Shown here: positions 20,554 through 32,458 of the stretch, piece after piece
Position numbering within the stretch: position 1 is the first letter of the stretch
Layout of the letters: every line of letters starts with the position of its first letter
Assembly: GCA_024734495.1 (NCBI GenBank)
Contig: JALMQS010000085.1
Span: forward strand, 24,247,077 to 24,311,076
DNA: 64,000 bases
Direction: 5' to 3'
Source: Forficula auricularia
Lineage: Eukaryota > Arthropoda > Insecta > Dermaptera > Forficulidae
Notes under the pieces: generated by a model
Seen by the model: the letters and a program-made list of their open reading frames with translations, nothing else
What the model was told of the DNA's origin: nothing
The model's database searches: none
Made by a program: the position numbers and the translations under genes

Positions 20554-20662
20554 AGAATCGAGCTCACCTAGAGAAATGCATTCAAGATAATGGGAATTCA
20601 AAACGGCATTTTATTCATTTGTGTAAATCGACCAGAGCAGACAAGGCAGGCATTCTTCCAAG
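20554..20662 (+). CDS. Candidate internal coding exon
   Basis: A strong acceptor (TTTTCTGTTTTAG) and a consensus donor (CCAAG/GTAAGAG) bound 109 nt. Only one frame is open: NRAHLEKCIQDNGNSKRHFI followed by HLCKSTRADKAGILP. It enters after one base of a codon and leaves after two. The exon lies in a stretch (20105-20820) free of recognised repeats. I do not recognise the family, and no partner exon was identified within the window. Confidence 0.45.
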
Positions 20663-20840
20663 GTAAGAGCAAATAGACTAAACTCTAATTTTGACATATC
20701 ATTAATACATTTATTAGTATAAGTCATATTAATATAACAACATAATATTATACTAAAAACAGCCAACTCTCAGCATGACAACTTTATCTTTTATTGAAAA
20801 TATAAGTTAAATAAAAAATAAAAGGCAAATATTTTGATTA

Positions 20841-20992
20841 AATTGAAAGTTTTTGCCGAGAGTAGCAGAATTTTTATATATTGAAGGAGACAATAAAAGA
20901 GTGTGTCTTCTGCTGGAATTATAAATTTTATTTATTTTATTAATTTTATTTATAATTCCAGCAGAAGACACACTCTTTTATTGTCTCCTTCA
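20841..20992. mobile_element. Hammerhead-family foldback, short form
   Basis: The duplication GCAAATATTTTG (20825-20836 and 20993-21004) flanks it. The left arm AATTGAAAGTTTTTGCCGAG...TTCTGCTGGAATTATAAATT faces the inverse AATTCCAGCAGAAGACACAC and GAGACAATAAAAGAG inverse. The central region with the ACTATAGT ribozyme core has been deleted, leaving a nearly pure palindrome of the outer arms. Confidence 0.75.
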
Positions 20993-21296
20993 GCAAATAT
21001 TTTGGTTAATATCAACAAACTAGTTAATTCTAGTTCCTAATTTCAATGTTTATCTATCCGATTGACTATTTGAACCCTTGATAAATAATAGATAAAATAT
21101 TTAAAATTAAAAAGACGGATGATTAAGTTCAATTCTTTGAAACTATAGTCATATAGCATAAAGCAGAGGACAACCTCATTGATTACCTTTATGACTCTGC
21201 TACTCTTTTCAAAATCTTTTCAATTAGAAAATCTCTAGTTCTTTACTTATAAATTAACATCTTTGGTATTGGGGGGGGGGTGGAGCGTAAAAAACA

Positions 21297-21461
21297 AGGA
21301 GTGAACCGCGATTGGAATTAGGTGTACACCGTCTTTGGAATTATTTGGAATTACTTTGGAATTCATTAGATAATCTATTGTCATCTATTGTCTTTTACTT
21401 GGAAATGAAAATGGAAGTGGAAGTAGGTGTACATGATTTTAGGTCGCGGTTCACTCCTCGG
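21297..21461. mobile_element. Small MITE with GTGAACCGCG ends
   Basis: AAGGAGTGAACCGCGAT and GGTCGCGGTTCACTCC are inverted ends about 165 bp apart. Inner text ATTGGAATTAGGTGTACACC and TAGGTGTACATG is itself inverted. A second copy, ends CCGAGGGGTGAACCGCG, lies at 56676-56835. No coding potential; the superfamily is unknown. Confidence 0.65.
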
Positions 21462-22007
21462 TAAAAAATAATTTAAAATATTAAAATTTCCAAATAAAAT
21501 CGAAAAAACTTGATATTTACAATAGAAGATAATAAGGAGATATCAAATTGCTAATGGGCCCAAAATTCAGAGTGGGGGTAGGGGGGGTGTTCTTTCATAA
21601 ATGATTATAAATTATTTTATTAAATATAAGAGAATGGCAGGTTGTATGGTAAAGTCATGTGGATGCTTCATCAGTTTATTTAAGCTTTGTCTGAATTTTA
21701 GTGAAGTCCAATTTAATATTCTCTTTACCTTTCTCTATAACGAGTATCGTTTTGGTCCAAGTGCAAAATGCTAAAAGGCCATTCCTAGAATAAAATAAAT
21801 TAAGAAATTAATCTTTAATAGTCTGGAACAGATCTGGACTTGTATTTGACATCCTTGCATTTTGCCTTTACTATAAAGGAAGAAAGATCATTCTTTCCGT
21901 TGCCAAAATTTTAATAATACAGACACATATCTGGGATTTCCTAGGACGCATCTAGGGATGTCACGGACACAATGGTGCGCCTGAGCACACCCTTTGAGAA
22001 GATTTAT

Positions 22008-22214
22008 TTAAGGAGACAATAAAAGAGTGTATATTCTGCTGGAATTATAAATTTTATTTATTTATAACGAGACTATAGTTTCAAGGGCTTTCCCCTCTTC
22101 ATCAGTCTATTACAATGGATTCACATGAATTAATTTATGAAGAAACACTCTTTTATTGTCTCCTTCAATATATAAAAATTCTGCTACTCTCGGCAAAAAA
22201 ACTTTCAATTTAAT
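22008..22214. mobile_element. Hammerhead foldback element with 12-bp TSD
   Basis: GAGAAGATTTAT is exactly duplicated (21996-22007 and 22215-22226). The left part runs AAGGAGACAATAAAAGAGTG, TTCTGCTGGAATTATAAATT and a minus-strand core (CTGATGA, an AGGG/CCCT stem, GAAAC, TATAGT) at about 22069-22108. The right part is the inverse of AGAGTAGCAGAATTTTTATA and GAAAGTTTTTTTGCCGAG. Non-coding. Confidence 0.75.
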
Positions 22215-22494
22215 GAGAAGATTTATGCCTATATTATGAGATTACTTTAAAATCTTAATAAAATAATTTCGCGTTTTCAACCAGAATAAGTTCTAATGAA
22301 TATATATATATATATATTTAGCTGGAATTTAAGTACTGAGTAATTTTTTGAAAGATTCAATACATCTACCGCCCGGATAGAGAAAATTAAAACTTCTTCG
22401 AAATACTACTTAAATTTAATGCAAGATAATTTCATTGGCTTCTGTATTCCCAAAATATAAGAATAGACAAATTCTTAAAATGTTCTGTGGGGTA

Positions 22495-23487
22495 CCAAAT
22501 CGGCCTGTTTGTAAAATTTTAATTTTTGATTTCCTTCATTTTTTGACATTTTTTAGTACCCATCAAAAAACTCTTCCTGGTAAATTTTGAAATTTTTTTG
22601 ATCACCGGTTTAAAAGATATCGATTTTCGCTCATAACTTCTTCAAAAATGGTCCAAATTCAATTTTTTTTTTAAATTTTTGTTTTTTACATACGTTTTAG
22701 AAAAAAATACAAAAAATTATTTAAAGTGTTTTTATATGCGATTTTTGAGTTTGAAAATTTTAATCTTGTTTTTGAAACTGTATGTACTCTTCAATTTTTT
22801 TGATAATTTTTTATATTAAACTTCTATTCATTCTACAAATTTTAAGGCTGGGTTGATAGTGGTCCTATGATAATAATTTTTTTTTCGATTTTTTTATTTT
22901 GATTTTCCTTCAACAATCTAAAATTCTAATTATTTATTTTAAACACTTGTTAACGATAAAAATCAATTCAAAATAACTAAAAAAAGAGAACTCAATACCA
23001 AAAAGTGGTTTTAATAATGGTTAATACGTTAATAGAGAATAATTTTTTTTCGAAATTTTTAAAAATCGAAAAAAATAGTAATTATCATAGGACCATTTTA
23101 TTATTATGATTGGTTTCAGCTTTTTTTTTATAGTACTATCAATTTGCTCTTGAAATTTGTAGAATAAATAGAAGTTTAAAATAAAAAATATCAAAAAAAT
23201 GGAAGACTACATTAAAATTTTCAAATTCAAAAATCGCATATAAAAACACTTTAAAAAATTTTGTTGTATTTTTTTCTACAAAGTATGTAACAAAAATAAA
23301 AAAAAATTTGAATTTGGACTATTTTTGAAGAAGTTTCAGTGAAAACCCGAAATTCGATATCTTTTAAATCGGTGATCAAAAAAATTTCAAAATTTACCAG
23401 GAAGAGTTTTTGGATGGATACTAAAAAATGTTAACAAATGAAGGAAATCAAAAATTAAAATTTTTCAAACCGTCCGATTTGGCGTGG
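22495..23487. repeat. ~1-kb palindromic element
   Basis: Two arms of roughly 450-480 bp are inverted copies around 22980. Outer parts: ACCAAATCGG (22496) against CCGATTTGG (23474); inner parts: AAAACACTTTAAAAAATTTT and TTTATATGCGATTTTTGAG against their inverses. Divergence is modest. There is no coding sequence or visible duplication at the ends. A transcript of this locus would fold into long double-stranded RNA. Confidence 0.75.
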
Positions 23488-23489
23488 AA

Positions 23490-25860
23490 TGAATGCCTCC
23501 TATATAACTTGAATACAACCTTCCTTTTCTTTGAACAAATAAATTGTTTCCCCTTTCAATCGTTTTTGTTCGATTTGTTGGCCAAGGCATTTCCTGTCGA
23601 AGTCGATTAATTGGCTTGACTTTCGTCCAGCGTGACCTCAGTCTGTACACTTCCATTTGAACTGATCGATCACTTCATTGACGCTGACTACATTTATCAA
23701 TTCAGAATTATAGGCATGAAATTTAAGAATATTTTAATTAATTTTTAGAAAAATCATTTATAAAAAAAAGCCATAGTATATCAAGGTAGCTGTTTGATGG
23801 GTTTAATTTTATGTCAGAAGGGATCACTTATTCTGAAATTGAACTCAACTGCCTCCGGGGAGTTTGGAGTTTGTTTAACCCTAGAGATGAAATCCTTCTT
23901 ATTTATAAGTATGCACAGCTTTAATTAATTTCTACTTTTATCTCCAACCTGAAAAATATGTGATTATCTCCTTACCTGTTCCCCTGGTTATTTTAGGAGA
24001 AATATTTCTGAATTGCTATTTCCCTAAGACCTTAAATCTGTTTAAAATTTGGTCCAAATCGGACAAAGGATTCAAATTTTTAACTCTCCCCTCAGCCCTA
24101 ATTTTTTATCTGATATCAAACTAAATCTATTTATTCTTATTCTAAAATACCTAAATTTAAAATTTCATTTTGATATCTTAATTGGTTTTTGAGCTAGAGT
24201 GTACAACAAGTAACACACGTACTTACTAACAGACATTGTAACAAAATAATTAGTATCTCATAAAAAATAAATTTTTTAATATTCATTATATAAGGTTTTA
24301 TTGTATACCGAAACTCCAAGAATTGGTTCAATATTTTTATCAAATTAGTTTCAGCTGTTTTTGAGATATTCTGAAAATACAAAGCCAAAAAATGACTTTT
24401 TTTCCTGCAACGTTACAGTTACAGTATTTCACCATACACCGGCAAAGTAAAAAAATACGTGTGAGCCTCATCCACATAAGCTCACGGAGGAAGTGAAACT
24501 TCTTTAGCCTTAGATGTTATTGAAATAATTTAAATTTCCTAATTTTAATAAATTTTATTTGTCATGAAATATTAGTGGGCTTTAAAATAATAATTTAAAT
24601 TTTATAATTTTGATAAATTTTATTTGTCATTAAATATTAGTGTATTAAAAAAATTCCACTCTAATGAGTCATTTGCCCTTTATTGTAACAAAAAATCAAA
24701 CAGATACGTCGCTAAAGAAGTTTCACTTCAAAAAATCTTTCAAATTATTGATCTATGTCCAAATCTATGGATTTCCGTATAGTGATTTATATTCTATATA
24801 AGTTGACCTAATTGAAAGATCCTCAATTTTTAAGTCTGCATAAACAAATCAAAGAAGCTATGACTATGCGATTGTTTTTTAACCGCTATAGAAAAGTATT
24901 GTGTAACAATACAACCGGTGGAACGATGTAAAAACAAGTCACTTAAAAAATATACGCCACTGTGGTATATAAATATATTTTAATAAGCTACAGTTCAAAA
25001 TCGTGGGTGTGAGTATTCCATTGTAAATAAGTTTTATATAGAGAATGAAAAAGTTTACAAGTTTGGAATAATTGAGTTAAAACTTGAAGTTATAAAAAAG
25101 TTATTTTAAAATGTTACACATCTAACGAAAGACAAAAGAGAAATTAATCCTATTAAAGTTATACGATAGCATTGAAATAATATTGTACAAATAAATCGTT
25201 GATTTGGAATTAATATAAAATCATTAGTGAAATTCAGTGGATTCATAAATAAAAAAAAACACTCGCAATTCGATTTATTTTAAATCCGCTCCGTTAAATA
25301 AAAGTAATATATTTTATGATACGAATATCATGATATAAGAGATTAATTCAACCAATTCTTTTGTATTCAGACTTTATTTCTATCCTCTAAATGTGATTAA
25401 GCTGTATTTTATGACTCAATTCGAAACGAATTACTTACTTGTCTTTGTCAAATTACTGAATTAAGATTATGTTCTTCAACTGTTTCAACCATTTCCAAGT
25501 CTTATCATCCAATAAAACTTGAAATTGTCAAGAAAATCCTTTAGAACAGAGTTATCACTCATAGAAGATAAGAGATAAACAAGTAACAGAATTGTCTTGT
25601 CTCTAGAATGAAAAAGACGTGTAGTGAATTACGAATACATTAAAAGGCTACAAGTAATAAATTTAAATAAAGAAATTTTTAATGAAATATTCAAAAAATA
25701 CATTTTTCACATCTAATTCTGGAGTCGTTTTCAAGAGCATTTGAGTTAGAATTTATCCAGTTTATTTATCACTTGGAATGATTTCACAAGTACTTGAAAA
25801 CAAGTTCAGAACTTTATATCAAACCTTGTTTATTCGAATAAGAATATCTCATTAAAAATG
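23490..25860. other. Mostly featureless AT-rich DNA
   Basis: 23490-23700 is less AT-rich and contains overlapping short open frames on both strands; none has a recognisable domain or clear splice sites. 24180-24456 is a diverged copy of the TACCATAC element's right half (CAGACATTGTAAC, TTTTTGAGATATTCTG). The rest, to 25860, shows no gene or structured repeat, except two copies of a 40-bp AATTTTATTTGTCATNAAAT segment near 24550 and 24610. Confidence 0.4.
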
Positions 25861-25867
25861 TCTAATC

Positions 25868-26370
25868 CAGAGGTTCCCAAACTGTGCGCCGCGGCACCCC
25901 GGGAAGATTAATAATTAATTGAAGCAAGACGGGCTAACTAGACAAAAAACAAAATGAGAAGCTAAAATGTATTTATTATTTATTTTTATCTCTTACTTAC
26001 GATTAGACATACTTTTTTTTATTTTTTTTTTGTACTTATTTTTTGTATTTTTTGTTTTTGTTCGTGTTTTTGTGTTCATTCTTTTTATTTTTGTAAATAT
26101 TTTTAGCTGTTTATTGTTTTTATCAAATTTTTTTTTGAGATATGTATAGAATACTAAGATAAATACTACTACTACTGTAAATAGAGAGGGGGAGGGGGAG
26201 AAATGTAAATATTGGCATCAAAGAATAGAACAAATTTTGTAAACTTCTTATCTGTTGTAAGAGGAGGCCCCCCCCCTGTGCGGTCAAAATGAATATTATA
26301 TAATAGGGCGCCATGGAAAATGTTTAATTGAAAAAAGGCGCAGCTATTCGGAAAAGTTTGGGAAACCCTA
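25868..26370. mobile_element. hAT MITE (CAGAGGTTCCCAAACT type)
   Basis: Ends CAGAGGTTCCCAAACTGTGC and AAAGTTTGGGAAACCCTA are inverted repeats. The 8-bp duplication GTCTAATC is exact (25860-25867 and 26371-26378). Just inside the left end is CGCCGCGGCACCC, common in hAT elements of this group. The interior is low-complexity (T-rich, then GGGGGAGGGGGAG, then a C7 run). No transposase remains. Confidence 0.85.
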
Positions 26371-26716
26371 GTCTAATCTATTTCAATCATTAGGTACTTA
26401 TTTCTTATTATATAATAATCAACTCCACCACGAAAGCATCACATTTCCAAATGGATAAATCATTTCATTAATGCACAAAGTTCCAATACCTAATTCTGGA
26501 ATAATATGTGAAGTCATTCTAACTGAGGACGTATAAAATTGCGTGAGCGTTCGTTGTTTATTCTGGATAGTCCAGGGGTCGGCAACCTGCGGCTCGTGAG
26601 CCGCATGCGACTCTTTCGATGTCAAGATGCGGCTCTCCAGTTCCATGCGCAAATATAAATAATTAAAAAAGAAATTCCATAATTCATATAGACAAAAGGA
26701 ATTAGTTTGGGTTCCG

Positions 26717-26811
26717 GGATCAGTAGCTTAGTGGATATAGGAGGTAAACCTCTTATGACAAAGCATTGCAGTACATATGCAAAGATCCCGGGTTCGAGCC
26801 CCGGCTTATCC
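26717..26811 (+). repeat. tRNA-like unit, copy 1
   Basis: 95 bp from GGATCAG to CTTATCC, with A-box-like TAGCTTAGTGGATA and B-box GGTTCGAGCCC. The acceptor-like stem has one mismatch. The middle does not give a normal anticodon arm and the total is about 20 nt too long, so I do not call a functional tRNA. Flanking GACAAAAGG and CCTTTTGTC form an outer inverted pair. Confidence 0.55.
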
Positions 26812-27075
26812 TTTTGTCTGTAATAAAAATAATCTTTTTCTTCGTTCCCTAAATTTGAATTTGTTATTAATTGTCTTTACACGGCCTAGTGTTGGTCGCG
26901 CCTGGGTGAAAAGAAAATTATTTTAGATCTTTGGGGTCTGCGATCGATTGGGAGGCGCTGGAATAATTAATTGTTTAATTAATGAATCAAGGCCTACGCT
27001 TCGAAAAATGAACGAGGAGAGGATTAAAAAAAAATCCATAATTCATATAGACAAAAGGTATTAGTTTGGGTTCGG

Positions 27076-27170
27076 GGATCAGTAGCTTAGTGGATATAGG
27101 AGGTAAACCTCTTATGACAAAGCATTGCAGTACATATGCAAAGATCCCGGGTTCGAGCTCCGGCTGATCC
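27076..27170 (+). repeat. tRNA-like unit, copy 2
   Basis: The same 95-bp segment as copy 1, but here the seven-pair stem GGATCAG/CTGATCC is perfect. B box GGTTCGAGCTC. It shares flanking text with copy 1 on both sides, so the duplication unit is larger than the tRNA-like part. It may be the head of a Pol III retroposon. Confidence 0.55.
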
Positions 27171-27651
27171 TTTTGTCTGTAATAAAAATAATATTTTCTT
27201 CGTTCCCTAAATTTGAATAAATAATTATATTATTTTATTTTCAAAACCCATAAAAAAATATTATACCTCAAAAACAAATATACTACAAACAGGATAAAAA
27301 CACTCAACTGAGAACAGTGAGAATATAGGTGGAGGAGATATTTTTTCATATTTTAAGTTATTTATTTTAAATCAAAAATCAAATTTATATACCTAATCGT
27401 AATCAAATACCATAATATTGAAACAAAAATGTTAGTGACTCTTTAAAAACTGGGAAATATTGTAAATGGTAACTGGCTCTTCCGTCTCAAAAGGTTGCCG
27501 ACCCCTGGTCTAGTCTAATTAATCAACAGAAGTATCCATCTTGAAACCATTTCTTTTTCTTTCGTATCCAATCACATAGATACTTGAGGGTTTTGAACAT
27601 AAAAAATGTGAAACTCATTGTTGACCCAAGATAATATCTACAAATTAGAAT

Positions 27652-28050
27652 TTGACATTCACTACTCTAAAAATCCCACATTCCTTTTACCCTTTATTGC
27701 CTAAGAAAAATTCAATAATTAAAAAATCTTCATTTTACCAAGTTATGAGGCCAATTTTTCGGCGGTTTTCGAACGCTCAGCACCCCTTCGTTGTCAAATT
27801 GGATAAAGATCGTACCAGCCCTTTCACCAACTCTATTATCCCTATGATTTCCAGAGACTGGAACTCACTTTCAGCCACCGTCTTCCCCACGACTTTTAAC
27901 CTTCAGCTGCTTAAGACCTGCATCCACAGATACCCTCGACTCCTACCCATTCCATAAAATCCCCTCTTCTTCTTTTCACGATGGAGAGGCCAACCCAAGG
28001 GAGACACCTTTTTGGTGTATCTCCTTCTCCCATCAATATCATAAAAAAAC
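27652..28050 (+). mobile_element. LINE (Jockey-like) 3' end, 5'-truncated
   Basis: An open frame at 27652-27957 ends FPTTFNLQLLKTCIHRYP followed by RLLPIP. Upstream are RTSPFTNSIIP and RDWNSLSA. The pattern (R-T--F--S-IP----WN-L, VFP, a LK---HRY-L-- tail) is the C-terminus of Jockey/RTE-like LINE ORF2 proteins after the reverse transcriptase. A 3' UTR with GGGAGACACCTTTTTGGTGT, like other members of this group, follows to ATCATAAAAAAAC near 28050. The reverse transcriptase and endonuclease are absent. The visible frame is intact, suggesting a fairly recent insertion. Confidence 0.65.
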
Positions 28051-28387
28051 ACTTTGAAAATTTGATTTATTTTCATGAATATAGTAAACTCCTTATTGTT
28101 ATTTATTATCGCTCTGAGCAAAAATGCTGTGCTTGTTTCGGGTATTTTTTATTTCTTAACATCTTAGAGAAAGTCTAAACGCATCTCAGATTCTCCGCTC
28201 AGCTTTGTTTGTATTCTTGAAAGATAATTTCATTTATTAAGATCCAATCCCCTTTCTTCTTCTATTCTATACCTTCCCAATCTCCCATCCAGTATTCAGC
28301 CCGTTTCCTCTTAATCTCGGCCTTCCAACCCTTCATCGAATTCCTCTATCCACTGTCATTTTAGAATTGAATCATCACTTATTATAC

Positions 28388-28475
28388 CAATAGATTTAAT
28401 TAACGAGTCACTGGTTTCATTTGATATTTGTGAGTGTTTTTCACCTTCAGTAATTTTGATTAAATACTGCAGGCA
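28388..28475 (+). repeat. Diverged direct repeat of 30113-30205
   Basis: AATAGATTTAATTAACGAGT, CACTGGTTTCATTTGAT and AAATACTGCAGGCA recur in the same order, with differences, at 30113-30205. The copies are 1.7 kb apart. Function unknown. Confidence 0.45.
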
Positions 28476-28519
28476 CGGTGATGATTTGCTAAATAAAATT
28501 ATCAGATTAAGTTTTGAAT

Positions 28520-28690
28520 TCATTTATAGAATTTTAAAATAAAGTAAAGAAAATTTTGAAAAATTTAAGAAACTTTTTAACATTTAAAATAATAAATAAT
28601 ACTAGGTAGGTAAAAAGTTTCTTAAATTTTTCAAAATTTTCTTTACTTTATTTTACAATGTTTCACCAAGAATCCACACCATTCTCCCTT
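28520..28690. repeat. GTGAAACATT foldback copy
   Basis: AAGTAAAGAAAATTTTGAAA...AAGAAACTTTTTA (28540-28585) faces its inverse (28608-28655). The right outer end is the inverse of GTTAAGGGAGAATGGTGTGG and TTCTTGGTGAAACATTG. About 50-bp arms with a 20-bp loop containing ACTAGGTAGG. Confidence 0.65.
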
Positions 28691-29079
28691 AACAGAATTT
28701 TAAAATCTACAAATTATATTGCTTAAGTCTCTAAATTACATTCATATTAAAAAAGTTGTACTAACATAGATATTAGAAACTTCTATAGTATCAGAATCGA
28801 TTTTATAAGTTTTTTTTTTTTTAAAGGGTGGCCTTTTTAAATCCAAAATATATATGGTTAGGACCGACAATCATCCTCTTCCCATAAACATTATCTACTG
28901 AATGTTTTCAGGTAGAGAGATGATGATTATAGATTCAATTTTTTATAGCCTGTTGGACGTTCCTATGTAAAGGTGTTTTGTTTAGAGCTTCCCAACTTTA
29001 AACTAAAATAAAACAAAGAAAAATATTTTTAATATCAATGAAACTAACTTTATTGGAAATATAATTTTATGCCATTAAT

Positions 29080-29290
29080 GTTTGAATATGATTTCGGCCA
29101 TGTGGCCGCCGCGGCTGACGCGTAGATAGCGCAATCTGGATTTCCAATATTTACACACTTTTCACAGCAATTGCGGCCGTTTTTAGCCAATAATTCGCCG
29201 AAATTTGTGTTCCAAGTGTTCAATCGTCTCTGGTTTATCGGCTTTGGTAATATGTCAAGTCACTTGTCTACGCCAATAAATCAGAGTCGA
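29080..29290 (-). pseudogene. Tc1/mariner-like transposase C-terminal remnant
   Basis: On the minus strand, TIEHLEHKFRRIIG, a stop, then KVCKYWKSRLRYLRVSRGGH and MAEIIFKH can be read in one frame interrupted by stop codons. An RGGH motif preceded by a basic R-RY-- helix is the usual C-terminus of IS630/Tc1/mariner-type transposases. The DDE catalytic region is not present. Base composition is richer in G and C than the surroundings, consistent with formerly coding DNA. Confidence 0.45.
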
Positions 29291-29299
29291 TTGACACAG

Positions 29300-31380
29300 A
29301 ATGGTTCAGGTTCAATGAATTTGACGAAGGCCCCTACTGGCTTTTTCATTATCATTTATTCATCACCCGGTACCCACATTAAATGTACTTTGTTTATTGA
29401 CATTAAAATATTGTCTCACATATAAAAACTACTGTTCCAAATCTTGACACAAAGTGTCATCCTATAATAACATAATATGAAAACTGAAAAGGAGTATATG
29501 GGCCGCCTAGCTAGGAAATTACAAGCAAATAAATTTGCCCTAAGATACTCCATAGCTTAGTACCTATGCTTGCATTCTGGTGGATCTATACTCTATACTA
29601 AGCAAGTAAATGTTTTGTTAAATGGGACGAGCCGATTTGTTACAGGATGTCTCAAACCGGCCCCTATCGACAGTGTTTGGCTAGTATAAACTATACTTAA
29701 TGAAAACTTCAGAAAATCAGGAAAAAAAAATAATTAGGTTTTTTAAACAACTACAGCTAAGGATCTGAAATTTAGTAAAAAAATTGAATTAATAAGATCA
29801 AGGCCATGACCCCCCCCCCCCCAAATTGTTTCCAAAACAAAAAAGGTCTTAATTTTGTAAGATAGTTATATCAAACATAACGTCCCGGTGTGTGACTCCC
29901 CTCCCCCTAAAAATGAATCTGGGATCTCCCTGGATGAGATGTACCCTTGTTCCAAGTTTCAATGTTCTAACTTAAACCATTTGCAGACAAAGATTGCTAA
30001 TTGGCCCAAATCTGCATAGAGCTTACAGAGCCCTGAAAAACCTTTCAATTTGTAATTTATTTTTATACAAAAAAAGTCCTATCTATTACCCCGAATTTTC
30101 AGTTATTGTACGAATAGATTTAATTAGTGAGTCACTGGTTTTCTTTGATTCTCGAAAATGATTTCCAACTCCAGTGATTCTGAACAAATGCTGCAGATAT
30201 TCATGGAATATGTTAAAAGCGAGCAAAAGGAAGCGTGTTGAATGAAATTATTTTATCTTAATTAATTATGATAATCATTTGCTAAATACAATCAGCACAT
30301 TTAGCTTTCTATCTATATCTATAATTTTCTACTCTCATACAATTAAATTCGCTTTGAAATGACTTTCAATTCTCGGAATAAATGTTAAATTTTCCTATAA
30401 AAGAATTTTATTCAAAATTGTTTTCATGGAAACAAATATATGCGTGGGTGTATTTATAAATTATTTCCCAGGCATACAATGCAGAGAAAGAGGTAGATGA
30501 TTTTTCCATGCCGGTGAGCATTTAAATTAATGAATGCATAATAATATCGAAATATTCATTTAACCAGACCAACTTTTATTAAAAAGATATATGTTTATTA
30601 ATTATTAACAGGAGAGGAGTTGAAATCGCCCAGCAATAAAATTAACCCTTTTTGTTTGAATTGTCACTTTTAGACTTTTTTTTCGAGTGGGTTAGCAACT
30701 GGCACACGAAATAATAATTATTTAAGTATAAAGCGGTGGAAGAGCTTTCTAATGGTTGAGGATAATGTTTTGAAACTGAGAAGCAGCCGATGACTCCATT
30801 ATTACCCGAGAACAGCAATACCATTAACACCCGTGCCCTATTAGTATTATCACTCTATTACGAAATGTCGAATTTTCCCCTTGGTCTTTACCAAAAGTGG
30901 ATGCAAAAAATAAACCATTAAAAACTTATAAATTTGGAAAAATTTATTCTAAACAGATATCCCTAGGACTTACCTTACTTCCAATTAAATCCATCAAAAA
31001 ATTCACATTTCAGATAATCTCTTTATATGGTAGTTATGATAAATTTATTTTTTGAAAATACTAAAATTAAATTATAGAAATTTTTCAAAAGATGTAGTAA
31101 ATGTAGACCGGTGACAAAACAAAGCAAATAAATATGAAGATAATATATTTGTCGAAATTTGCCGGCGATGACTGAAAAATCTTATATAATATTTTATTAA
31201 AATTTGTATTTACTTACCTTATTTTGTTACTTTACTCTACATTCAACACATCCTAAAAAAATTCTTAATTACAATATGATGGTTGGAAATTTGAAATTCC
31301 ATTAAGATTAATATAATATTTGAAGTGCTGATAAAAGAACAGTAGTGCAAAACTATTAATTAAAAAAATGTATTCATACT
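29300..31380. other. No gene seen
   Basis: AT-rich spacer with a C-run near 29811-29822 and the second copy of the 28388 repeat at 30113-30205. The 62-codon minus frame near 30642-30830 has no recognised feature. Confidence 0.4.
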
Positions 31381-31387
31381 ATAAGGC

Positions 31388-31680
31388 AGGGGTTCCCAAC
31401 CGGTGGTACGCGGGAACGTTTCAGATGGTACGCGTGTACAACAGTCTTCACAACCAGTGACAAAATAAATTCCTTCAAGAGAAAGTTGGTCCTGTTTTGT
31501 TCACAAATACAGGAGGAGAATTTATTTTCATTTCCCACTCTATCATCATTTTTTGAAAAAAATGAAATAACTCCAAAGCCAGATGTGGTTACAGATATCA
31601 TTGTTCACTTGGAAGGCTTTCAAAAAAGCTTTAAGAAGTATTTCTCTGAAGATTATTCAAAAGTGGACTGAATTTAGATT
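31388..31680 (+). pseudogene. hAT element 5' end with transposase fragment
   Basis: CAGGGGTTCCCAACCGGTGG at 31388 is a typical hAT left terminus, followed by GTACGCGGG. From about 31455 a frame reads KINSFKRKLVLFCSQI, then FSFPTLSSFFEKNE and LEGFQKSFKKYF, matching the K-F--K--LF-SQ and HFPTL blocks of the transposase piece at 13419-14078. The left end joins directly to the middle of the transposase, so it is another internal deletion. No right terminus was found. The flanking target duplication therefore cannot be tested. Confidence 0.65.
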
Positions 31681-32458
31681 TAATTAATCTTAATAGATTT
31701 ATCGGAAGTAAAATTGTAAATTAATTTAAAATAATTATTAGACCCACTAATCACTCTAGTAAACCTTACTGACTATACTAAAACTTTGGCAATTCTCTGA
31801 AAATACTATATACCATCGTCCAAAAAATATATTTACCTCTCTAATGTAAATGCATATTTAAAATTTTTTCTTGTCAATTATTTTCACTTGTAGGTGTATA
31901 TGTTAATAATAATTCTTCCCCTGAGAGGATTTTTTTCTTTTTATAATCATATATATCTGTAATAAAAAAGAATAATCTTTTATCGAATAAAGTACTTGAG
32001 GATTTGGTGTAAGAGGTGTTCAAAAAGCTGATTGGATTGAAGAGATATTATTATTAAACCTCTTCGGATAATGTGATTTATTCTTTCGTTAAGGGAGCGA
32101 GAATGAGATGAGAGAAAGCGAAGTGAAAGTATTCTTCAGAGATGTAAATAAAAACTAATAATAAAAAAAGATGGAAGGTTTTCTTTAGGGTTTATTATTA
32201 ACTCTTTATTGTCTTTTCCCTTTCTTCTATCTTTCTCTTTTGATAGACGGGAATTCATTATTCAAGACAAAAACGTTTTGTTCATTATCAAAAGAAAAAA
32301 CAACAACAGACTTGGCTTGGAAGATCAAGAGATGAAAATTTAAAGTATTCAGATTCTTAAGCAGAATACAGACTTTTAGATACAAAAAGATTCTAAAATT
32401 ATGTCTAAACATGTTTAGAAATGAATTACTTAAAACTTGGTGGTTTTCAATTTTTTTT

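Larger units (their letters stand above)
26573..27507. mobile_element. hAT element carrying tRNA-like units
   Basis: Ends CAGGGGTCGGCAACCTGCGG and AAAAGGTTGCCGACCCCTG match those of the element at 13321-14376. The flanks GGATAGTC and GTCTAGTC are an imperfect 8-bp duplication. The interior lacks transposase and instead holds two ~190-bp near-identical units (26672-26862 and 27034-27222), each containing a tRNA-like segment, separated by a copy of the GC-richer repeat seen at 19979. Confidence 0.8.

Noticed and set aside
25967..26149. Hydrophobic 60-codon frame rich in F, L and V
   Set aside because: Low-complexity T-rich interior of a hAT MITE.
26717..27170. Two functional tRNA genes
   Set aside because: Boxes and stem are tRNA-like, but the 95-nt length and lack of a proper anticodon arm, plus shared flanks, fit a duplicated tRNA-derived repeat better.
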